The position numbers were made by a program, and so were the translations under genes. The notes below the pieces were generated by a model. It saw only the letters and a list, made by a program, of their open reading frames with translations, was not told the DNA's origin and searched no databases. This document shows, piece after piece, positions 46,776 to 55,072 of a stretch of 64,000 nucleotides of DNA. Origin of the DNA: CBDBND01 sp965262665. Lineage in GTDB: Bacteria; Pseudomonadota; Alphaproteobacteria; Rhodospirillales; Rhodospirillaceae. Where the stretch lies: the NCBI GenBank assembly GCA_965262665.1, contig CBDHFR010000004.1, positions 310,001 to 374,000 on the forward strand, read 5' to 3'. How positions within the stretch are numbered: position 1 is the first letter of the stretch; the number at the start of each line of letters is the position of its first letter.

Positions 46776-47755
46776 AACACATGCGTCCTGTTCTTCAATC
46801 AAGCACACTGATTTTTGCATCCCTTCTTGTTGCGCTTTTGATCTTTGAAACGTTTTGCCGGCTCGTTGTCGATGACGGCATGCACTACCATCTTGAAATG
46901 TGGAAATATGCGGTTGCTCTTAAAGAGTCCGACGAGAATCGTGACATAGGCCACCGGCATGTGCCCAATTCATTTGCCCACCTCATGGGTGTGGATGTGC
47001 AGATCAATGCGGACGGTATGAGGGATGATGACATCGACCAGAGCCGATACACCCGGCGAGTCCTCATGCTCGGCGACTCCGTCACGTTCGGATGGGGTGT
47101 GCCCCATGTGAATACCGTAAGCTCCCGGCTCGAAAATCTCTTAGCGGAAAATAGCGATAAGCGTATTGACGTGTTAAATGCGGGTGTTGGCAATTACAAT
47201 ACAGCCATGGAAGTCGCCTGGTTCGAAAAAAGTGGACTGGCATACAATCCCGACTTCGTGGTTCTCAATGTGTTTGTCAATGACGCAGAGCCAACGCCAA
47301 CATACTCTGATGTATCATGGATTGACCGCCATCTTTATAGCCGCGTCATTTTGTTTGGAGCGTCGGACACTGTCGCGCGAACCGTGCTGGGTCGGACGGA
47401 TTGGAAGTCATACTACAGCAGGCTTTATGATGATGCGGCGCCGGGCTGGGTTGCCATGCAGGACTCAATCCGAATTCTGGCCCGATTGTGTGAGACGCAA
47501 AACATACCGCTTATGATTGTCGATTATCCTGAATTGCGCGAACTCGCACCTTATCCTTTTACATCGGTTTCAGAAAAAATTCGCACACTGGCAGAAGAGG
47601 TGAGCGCGGACTACATTTCACTGCTTCCTGCTGTTCAAGACAAAGAGCCCAATACATTGTGGGTGACAATCCCCGACCCACATCCAAACGCTTTTGCCGC
47701 TGGGCTGTTCACCGAATATTTGGCGCCCCATATTTCCCGCAACCTTGCACACTAA
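46772..47755 (+). CDS. SGNH/GDSL-like membrane-anchored hydrolase
   Basis: 327 residues beginning with a membrane anchor (TLIFASLLVALLIFETFCRLV). Block I is canonical (RVLMLGDSVTFGWGV), block II has Gly/Asn in DVLNAGVGNYNTAMEVAW, block III Asn in VVLNVFVNDAEPTP, and block V reads IPDPHPNAFAAGLFTEYL with Asp and His. It should be an envelope esterase or acyltransferase-type enzyme, for example deacetylating a glycan. ATGA overlap with the previous gene indicates co-translation. A neighbouring glycosyltransferase pair is transcribed towards it. Confidence 0.78.
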   Translation: MKHMRPVLQSSTLIFASLLVALLIFETFCRLVVDDGMHYHLEMWKYAVALKESDENRDIGHRHVPNSFAHLMGVDVQINADGMRDDDIDQSRYTRRVLMLGDSVTFGWGVPHVNTVSSRLENLLAENSDKRIDVLNAGVGNYNTAMEVAWFEKSGLAYNPDFVVLNVFVNDAEPTPTYSDVSWIDRHLYSRVILFGASDTVARTVLGRTDWKSYYSRLYDDAAPGWVAMQDSIRILARLCETQNIPLMIVDYPELRELAPYPFTSVSEKIRTLAEEVSADYISLLPAVQDKEPNTLWVTIPDPHPNAFAAGLFTEYLAPHISRNLAH

Positions 47756-47758
47756 CGT

Positions 47759-48295
47759 TTAGTGGGACGCCGGAATGTCTATGACGCGGCTCCCATGGAC
47801 GTCTTCTGGGTCGCTGGCGTCGGACCACATGCGGCGATAGGCCGCTTCCAGATCGCGCGTAAACAGCAGGGTACTGGTGTCCGCCGTCTCGGTGCCGTCG
47901 CCTCGTTCTCCTTCAGGCAACATGACAGAGCCGTCAATTGCATGAATCACACGACCTCTGGTCAGCAGATTGGCACCGGTTTCCCGGTGGTGGGCGAGCA
48001 GACCTTCAATATGATCCGGTTCATACCAATCGTCCGCATCAAGAAAGGCGATAGCGTCAAATCCCAGCCCCACCGCATCAAGGCTGCCAATGGCACGGGG
48101 TGTATTGCCGTTGTTGCCGTGTTCCCCGGGCAAGCGAATATGCCGAACAGTCCAGGTGTCTACCTCATCGCGGGCGTGACCGTCTGCGACCATGTAATGG
48201 GTGCAAGAAACGGTTTGCGCCACCACGCTGTCATGGGCCCGTTTCAATATATCTAGGGGCTCCACGTGATAGGGGGTGACGATGGCCACCTTCAT
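47759..48295 (-). CDS. GT2-family glycosyltransferase, short
   Basis: The GT-A N-terminus is VAIVTPYHVEPLDILKRAHDSVVAQT, and the nucleotide-sugar/metal site is in FDAIAFLDADDWYEPDHI. 178 residues is short for GT2, but the ending (TLLFTRDLEAAYRRMW) is compatible with a compact member. The start overlaps the stop of the upstream glycosyltransferase (ATGA), so they form a two-gene unit. Acceptor unknown. A missing C-terminal helix cannot be excluded. Confidence 0.78.
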   Translation of the reverse strand: MKVAIVTPYHVEPLDILKRAHDSVVAQTVSCTHYMVADGHARDEVDTWTVRHIRLPGEHGNNGNTPRAIGSLDAVGLGFDAIAFLDADDWYEPDHIEGLLAHHRETGANLLTRGRVIHAIDGSVMLPEGERGDGTETADTSTLLFTRDLEAAYRRMWSDASDPEDVHGSRVIDIPASH

Positions 48296-49914
48296 AGGTT
48301 GGCCTGTCCGGTTAGAAAGGGGCGGACATTGCGACCAATGGAGTTGCTTTCAACTTCGCTACTACGTTTCACGGATGTATCCGGCGGCTCGAAGAGCGGC
48401 GCACCGGACAAGAAGATGTCGCATATGCGATCCAAGTCACGGTCACACCCCTGCTTCAGATCGTCTAACGACGTCCAGGCGGGTTCACCCACATACCATT
48501 CCGGTTGCTTAACGAGCGGGAAAGTCTGAGTCCGCCGGATAAACCAGAGATAGGAAAAACGCCACGCCCCGACCGCAATACGGAGTAGGTCTTCCTCATC
48601 CGCAGGTTCACGCTTCGCATCCAAAAGCGCCGCATAACTGTCAGGCGACTCTGGTGCGGAAATAAAGTACCGGCCTTCTAGCAAGAATCCACCACCACGC
48701 ACCACGCGTTTTCCCATCGCGGCCGTTTCAATGGCGATGGTGGAATACCAAGCCAAAGCCAAATCGCACATGCCGGCCAGAGCGTAGCTGCTAATTTCGT
48801 CTTCGGGCTGGACGATGGTTACATTTTGAGAAGCGCTTGCGGCGAGGGATTTGTAGTAGGCGATGTCTTCTGCATTCTCACCAAGCGCTTTTATGCCGCC
48901 CACGTTGGGATGAACCCGCACGACCAATTGAATGTCTGGATGATCTTTGACGTAGGCCAGAGTGGCCTCAATCCAGTCGTGCTGCGTTGGGAATATACTC
49001 TGCAGTCCGGATTTATCCGCGATCTCATCTACTGACGATGTAAACAACACCCAAATCAGTTTGTTGCTGCTCAAGCCAAGTTTGGCGCTGACCTCCGATT
49101 GTTCTTGTTGACCGGTGCTGAACACGCTCACTTCGCCCTTGCCGCCCGATCAGCGGTCGTCCAACACTTGGGCCACGGTGTCGACCTCATCGGATGTAAG
49201 CGGTACGTCCTTCCAGGTTTCCCACAATGAATCCAAGTGGGTGATGTCTAGGCAATTCACGTCTTCAAAGAAAATCATGCGGCCCGCAACAGCCGCCCGT
49301 TCCTCAACCAGTGTGCGAATACCTTTCTGTTACGCCAATTCCAGCGCAATTCGGGTTGGTGCCATACGGCCGTTGAACAGCAGTTGAAGGTCGGGCTTTT
49401 CTTCATCGAACAGACGGTCAAGGCCAATCGCCGCTAAGGCGCCGCTGTATAGATAGCTGCCGTAGGTCGATACGGTTTGGGCGTCGTTCATGTCCATGGT
49501 GTTGCAGCGCAGGTGTGTGCGCACGGACGACTGAACCCAGGACCCGATCTGCCAATTCTCCAAGTGCGCGGTGGGGTAATCAGAGGTGGCCAATGCGGCC
49601 AGCCACGCTCCCACCGTATTTCGGTCTTGGGTTGTCAGCCATGTCCCCAACCAGCGATAGGGCATGCTCCACGCGGCCGGGCGGGAGGTCACTGAGGCTT
49701 GGCAGATCAAACAGGAGTTGGCATCGCGGTCCTGCGTTGCGCCTGTGGCCTTTTGAAACAGATCACAGTCTGAAAACACACCGTCGCAGGTGACATAGGA
49801 AACCGTCGCACCCCGTTGCCGTAAACCGTGCAGGATGGTGACCTGCCGGGCGCTGTGAATGGACCAGTCGGTATAGGGCGCGAAACAGACAATATGGGGC
49901 GATGGGTTTGACAT
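48292..49914 (-). pseudogene. Surface-carbohydrate glycosyltransferase with two in-frame stops
   Basis: One frame of about 540 codons is interrupted by TAA (49330-49332, after RIALELA) and TGA (49150-49152, after VAQVLDDR), with no frameshift. The N-terminal part is HIVCFAPYTDWSIHSARQ with ATVSYVTCDGVFSDCDLF. The middle is QKGIRTLVEERAAVAGRMIF. The C-terminal part (KLIWVLFTSSVDEIADKSG, IQLVVRVHPNVGG, YALAGMCDLALAWYSTIAIETAAMGKRVV) looks like a capsule-polysaccharide or GT-B type transferase. The TAA may derive from CAA, the TGA from TGG or CGA. It is coupled to the GT2 gene downstream. Confidence 0.82.
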
Positions 49915-49919
49915 CGGCC

Positions 49920-50456
49920 TTACAAACCCGGTGTTGCCGTCGCCGGCCCGACGATTCCGGGCACACCGGCAAGGGCAGCCAAGAAAGCGGCAAAAATGCC
50001 GACCGCAAGTCCAGGACCTAACGGAATCTCACCGTGCCACAAGGCCTTGCGTTTGATCAGAGAGGCAATCCCTACGGCCGCTAAGGTCAAAATACCAGAC
50101 AGCGCCATAATATAAGGGAGCGCCCACGGACCCAGCCACAATCCGCCGACGGCGACCAGTTTGACATCGCCCAGACCCATCGCCTCACGTCCTTTGACGC
50201 GGGTGACGACCCAGCGTAGGGCCCAGAAAACGAAGCCGTTGATGGCCGCGCCAATCAAGGCACCTGTCCAGCCAATGCCGATGGGGGAACCAAGGGCCAG
50301 TATGGCGATCGCGGCGAGGGTCAGAGCAAGCTGCAAAAGGTCCGGCAGATAGCCGGTTTTGAAGTCAATCCACGCCAGAGCGCCCAAGCCCCCGGCCAGC
50401 ATGGCAACACTCGCATACGTAACTATAACCCCTGACATGGCGGCACTTTCGGCCAT
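49920..50456 (-). CDS. Prepilin peptidase (A24), short form
   Basis: 178 residues and six hydrophobic segments. The two catalytic Asp are in LAWIDFKTGYLPDLL and AMGLGDVKLVAVGGLWLG. The N-terminal methyltransferase domain of GspO/PilD is absent, so this is a peptidase-only form. An ATG at 50438 (MSGVIVTYAS) is an alternative start. It would cut the leaders of GspG-K before assembly, which fits the secretion genes 5-20 kb away; no type IV pilus genes are visible. The broken glycosyltransferase follows six bases downstream on the same strand. Confidence 0.88.
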   Translation of the reverse strand: MAESAAMSGVIVTYASVAMLAGGLGALAWIDFKTGYLPDLLQLALTLAAIAILALGSPIGIGWTGALIGAAINGFVFWALRWVVTRVKGREAMGLGDVKLVAVGGLWLGPWALPYIMALSGILTLAAVGIASLIKRKALWHGEIPLGPGLAVGIFAAFLAALAGVPGIVGPATATPGL

Positions 50457-50544
50457 ATCAACCGGTCATGCAACGCGCCGATGTGCCCGCTGGTCTAGGC
50501 TTGATTTCCCCCCGAACCTAGGGTTACGTGAGGCCGGGCCCTGC

Positions 50545-50618
50545 GCGGGTGTGGTTCAATGGTAGAACGAAAGCTTCCCAAGCTTTAGACGAGGGTTCGA
50601 TTCCCTTCACCCGCTCCA
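50545..50618 (+). tRNA. tRNA-Gly (CCC)
   Basis: A 74-nt cloverleaf with acceptor stem GCGGGTG/CACCCGC, D-arm GGTTCAATGGTAGAA, anticodon stem-loop AGCTTCCCAAGCT with anticodon CCC, T-arm GAGGGTTCGATTCCCTT, discriminator T, and an encoded CCA. All stems pair. It stands alone between the prepilin peptidase and the DUF1538 gene. Confidence 0.96.
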
Positions 50619-50650
50619 CTGCTCCGTGAAGGCCGAAGGGTGCATTAAAC

Positions 50651-52453
50651 ATGCCATCAGACCAGGACCGGCCAGCCAAAAAATTCTCCGGGCAAAAGAT
50701 CATCCGCTATGTCGACTTCGTTCATGAGGTCGACGTTCACGCCGAGGCGATCAGTTATGACCTGCTGACCCTTAAACTTGCACTCGATGCGCAGGGGAAC
50801 CCACTGCCGTACGTGCCGCCGAAAGTGCAAACTCGGGCCAAGGATGTTTACCGTCTGCTGGCGCCGTATGTGGGGGTGCGGATCTACGATCAGCTTAAAG
50901 CGGTGGTTCCGCTGGCACTTTATCTCGCGCTTTTCCAGGTCTTGGTGTTGCGTCAAGTTATCGATGGCGGCTGGTCCGTCACTATCGGACTGACGGCGGT
51001 CATCGTCGGGCTCATGTTGTTTATGGAAGGGCTCAAGCTAGGCCTGATGCCCTTTGCCGAAATCATCGGCGATACACTGCCAAAGAAATCTCCACTCTGG
51101 CTGGTGCTGCTGATCGCGTTTCTGCTCGGTATCGGTGTGACGTTCGCTGGGCCGGCCATCGGCGCACTTCAGGCTGCGGGCGCTTTGGTCGATGTGGAGC
51201 AAGCACCCTATCTTTATACCTTGTTGACCGATTGGTCGGGCGCATTGGTATTGGCCGTGGGTGCCGGTGTCGGCATGGCGGCGGTGCTCGGTACGTTGCG
51301 CTTTCTCAACGGCTGGAGCCTTAAGCCCTATATTTATGGCGCGCTGATTCCCACATTGTTACTGACCATTTTCATCGCCTTTGATCCCGACCTCGCCATC
51401 ATTCTCGGTCTGGCCTGGGATTGCGGCGCCGTCACCACCGGGCCGGTGACCGTTCCACTGGTTTTGTCCCTCGGCATCGGCATCGCATCCGCGGCCGGTA
51501 AAGGCGATACGTCGTTGTCCGGCTTCGGCATAGTTACGTTGGCTTCCCTGTTTCCCATCATCGCCGTCATGCTGCTTGGCCTCTATGTCTCATGGACGGT
51601 AACGCCTCAGGAGATCATTGCCGCGGCTATTGCTGGAGCGAGCATAGTTTCAGAACCCTCCTGGTACGAACAAACCCCTGTCGTGGAAATTATCGGTGGC
51701 GTGAGGGCCATCGTGCCGTTGGTCTTGTTTCTATTCGTAATCTTTAAAGTTCTACTGCGGGCGACGCTGCACCAGCGCGGGATTGTTTTTTAAGGACTCG
51801 CTTTGTGCGTTATCGGCATGTGCGTCTTTAACATTGGATTGACCTATGGCCTTTCCGCCCTCGGATCTCAGTCTGGGCAATTTGTGCCAGCCGCCTTTCA
51901 GAAAATCTCCGGCATTATGGAATCGCCGCTATACATATATACCATCGGCATCCCCATCGCGCTGGCGTTCGCCTGGATCCTGGGTTTCGGGGCGACATTA
52001 GCAGAGCCCGCTTTGAATGCGTTGGGGCTGACGGTGGAGATTCTGACCAACGGCGCGTTTCGTAAAAATACGCTGATGTATGCCGTTTCCCTCGGCGTTG
52101 CCTTCGGCATCACCATCGGTGTGGTGAAAATCATTTATGGCATTCCCATTTATTATTTGGTTTTGCCGGGCTACATCGCCGCCTTCGTGCTAACCGCCCT
52201 GCCGAGCGAAGAGTTCGTCAACGTCGCCTGGGACAGCGCGGGTGTGACCACCGGCCCGGTTACCGTTCCCCTGGTATTGGCGATGGGTTTGGGGCTCGGA
52301 GATGCTGTTTCAGCAGTCGAAGGATTCGGCATTTTAGCCATGGCGTCCATCGGCCCTATCGTCGCCGTACTTTCAACTGGACTCTATGTGCAATGGACAG
52401 CCAAGCGGCGGCAAGAAGAAAACGACTTAGCAGCAGAGGACATTCTCCCATGA
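50651..52453 (+). pseudogene. DUF1538 membrane protein with in-frame ochre codon
   Basis: Two DUF1538 repeats are arranged in tandem. Each carries a FxGPA or FGATLAEPA motif and a WDxGAVTTGPVTVPLVL or WDSAGVTTGPVTVPLVL motif. A TAA at 51791-51793 splits them (RGIVF, stop, GLALCVIGMCVFNIGLTYGL) without any frame change. Full length would be 600 residues with about 12 TM helices. DUF1538 proteins include the UmpAB Na+(K+)/H+ antiporter. A GTG at 51825 within the second half could in principle restart translation, giving a split UmpA/UmpB-like pair, but no Shine-Dalgarno supports it. Confidence 0.8.
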
Positions 52454-52635
52454 CTCACCGAGAAATGGTCGTGTTGACCGATGTGGCGTTGATCACCTGC
52501 GTGGTGCAGCGCGGCGTGGCCGAAGCTGACCGCATCGACATCGAAGGCTCACGGCGCCGGTTCATCTATCAACAGCCTATTGGACTGACGACGGAATTCA
52601 TGCTGCCTAAAGATGTGGCCGAAGAAGAACTTTAA
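52450..52635 (+). pseudogene. P-II-like protein with internal deletion
   Basis: The frame reads MVVLTDVALITCVVQRGVAEA and then jumps to DRIDIEGSRRRFIYQQPIGLTTEFMLPKDVAEEEL. The ends match P-II-like proteins that accompany DUF1538 genes. The middle, with the T-loop and ligand site (about 40-60 residues), is missing. 61 residues against roughly 110 expected. The ATG overlaps the stop of the DUF1538 gene, so the two were co-translated. The deletion keeps the frame. It may have lost effector binding and trimer surfaces. Confidence 0.65.
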
Positions 52636-54932
52636 GGGTGCTTGATTGACTGAATGACCCGCCATACCCGCTCAGACGTCAACGGCATGTCGATGTGAGT
52701 CACGCCCAACGGCCTGAGTGCATCCAACGCTGCAATCACCACCACCGGTAAAGCGCCGACCGTTCCCGCTTCGCCGGCGCCTTTGGCGCCGATGGGATTG
52801 AGCGCCGTCGGTACCGGATGGGACCCAACCGTGAAAAACGGCATGTCGTCAGCCCGCGGTATGGTGTAGTCCAACAAACTGCCCGAGATCAGCTGGCCGT
52901 TATCGCTGTCGAATGCGATGTGCTCCATCAGCGCCTGGCCGGTGCCCTGGGCAATCCCGCCGTGCATCTGACCCTTTACAATCAACGGATTGATCACCGT
53001 ACCCACATCGTCGACGACGGTATATCGATCGAGCCGCGTCACGCCGGTTTCCGGGTCGATTTCCATTTCACAGATGTGACAGCCGTTTGGATAGGTGGGA
53101 CCTTCTGCTTTCTCCGTGACAAAAACATTGAGTTTGTCCGGTGACTGACGTGCCAAGTCTTGCAGACTGATCTATTTGTCCGTGCCCACAACGCGGAACA
53201 TACCGTTGACAAACTCTATGTCGATTTCTGCTGCTTCTAAAACATCGGCGGCGAGGAACTTTCCGGATTCGATTATTTTCTCCGCCGCGCGGACCACGGC
53301 AGTGCCGCCCGCCACCATGGTGCGGGAGCCGAACGACCCGGTGCCGTGCTCGACAACGCCGGTGTCGCCACTGAGGACGTCGATCTTTTCTGGCGCAAGT
53401 CCGAGCTGGTCCGACAGCATTTGACGAAACACTGTGCCATGTCCGGTACCCATTTCCTTTGAACCGGCCAAGAATGTCACGCTTCCATCCATAGTAAATT
53501 GAACGGCCATGGATTCAGGCATGTGGGCGCCTAGGGGACCACCGGCGATTTCGATGGAATAGGCCAGGCCGCGCCCGCGCAACAGGCCGCGGGATTCACT
53601 TTGTTTTTTCCGGCCGGCGAAACCGTCCCAATCTGCTTCCACCAGAGCTTGATCAAGCACGCCTGAAAAATCGCCGCAATCATAGACTTGGCCCAAGGGT
53701 GTCTGGTGCGGCAACTGCTCCGGTGTGAGCAGGTTGCTGCGGCGCAAGTCGACCGGATCGATGTTGAGTTCATAGGCCGCCGCATCAACTAACCGCTCGA
53801 TGACATAGGTGGCTTCGGGCCGGCCGGCGCCGCGATAAGGCGCTGTTGGTGGCGTATTGGTATGGAGACCGGTGACCTGCACATGAGCCGCGGCGATGGC
53901 GTAGGGTCCAACGACACCGCCCACATTGGCGATTGGCGGATGGGGCGTGAGCGGTCCCAAATAAGCACCGAGATTGCCGATGGATCGGGTCCGCACGGCA
54001 ATCATGCGTCCGGTGTCGTCCAACGCCAGTTCACCACGGGTAATATTATCGCGCCCCTGATAATCCGATTGCATGGCTTCGATGCGGCTTGAGCGCCAAA
54101 CCACCGGCCGTCCCACTCGACGCGCGGTCTACAACACCAAAGCATATTCTGGATACGGGTTGTTTTTCATGCCGAAGGCGCCGCCTATGTCCGGCGAGAT
54201 CACCCGCAACTCTTCGGGGCTGATATTCAAAATGTCCTTTGCTAGGGTGTCCCGCAAACGATGTGGTGTTTGCGAGCCGGTACGCAAGATGTAGCGGTGG
54301 GTCTCCGGGTCGAATGTTCCGACAGCGGAACGTGGTTCGATCGGCGTGGCGGTTACCCGTGTGATCCGCAAATCCAGTGTCGTGATGTGCGCGGCTCTGG
54401 AAAATGCGTCATCCGTCGCCGGTCTATCGCCCCGCTCAGCCACAAAGGCAACGTTGCCGGGTGCCGTATCCCAGAGTTCAGACGCGTTTGGCTCCAACGC
54501 AAGCTTTGCGTCGGTGACGGACTGCCGTTCTTCGTAATCGATAAGAATTAGCTCAGCGGCATCTTCGGCTTGCGTCCGAGTTTCTGCCACCACAGCCACC
54601 ACTGGGTCGCCCACGTCGTTGACCGTCTCACCGGCCAGCATGCCGAAGGGAGGGCTGATCATGTCGGCACCGTTGGGGCGTTTAAAGGGAAACAGGGATG
54701 AGAACAGGCCGATCCCGTCTGCGTCCAGGTCCGACCGTGCAAACACGCCAAGCACACCGGCCGCGTCGCGCGCTTCATCGGTTTCGATGGATTTTACGAA
54801 TGCGGATGCGAATGGGGAACGGACAAGAACCATCGACGCAGCCTGATCGTCGACGGAATCGTCGGTGTAGTCACCTTGACCGGTGAGCAGGCGTTGGTCC
54901 TCAAAGCGGGCAACCGCATCACCAATCTTCAT
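52632..54932 (-). pseudogene. Molybdenum hydroxylase large subunit (xanthine dehydrogenase/CoxL family), two amber codons
   Basis: One frame of about 770 codons is broken by TAG at 54129-54131 (after PYPEYALVL, where family members usually have Trp) and TAG at 53172-53174 (after VVGTDK). Domain order is normal: RFEDQRLLTGQGDYTDD, VISPDIGGAFGMKNNPYPEY, PTAPYRGAGRPEATYVIERL, GTGSFGSRTMVAGGTAVVRA, GQMHGGIAQGTGQALMEH and the catalytic-Glu motif GAKGAGEAGTVGALPVV. The start at 54932 gives MKIGDAVARF; an earlier ATG is at 54962. The FAD and 2Fe-2S subunit genes are not adjacent. Substrate unknown. Confidence 0.87.
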
Positions 54933-55072
54933 CGCCCGCTGACCCCGCTTGACCAATCCCAATCGTGTGCAGACGTTTAAACGGTCTTTCGCCTGGGGTC
55001 ACCGTTGACGTGCGGTCCACCCGCTGAGCGAACCCAAACGAAAGGTATGTTGCGTCGCTTAAATGGCGCCGC

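Noticed and set aside
49150..49152. Selenocysteine at the TGA in the glycosyltransferase gene
   Set aside because: No redox context at this site, and a TAA interrupts the same gene upstream.
18557..54131. Reassignment of TAG to an amino acid
   Set aside because: TAG is a normal stop elsewhere here (gspC and the lipoprotein gene at 9689), TAA and TGA interrupt genes too, and the expected residues at the TAG sites differ.
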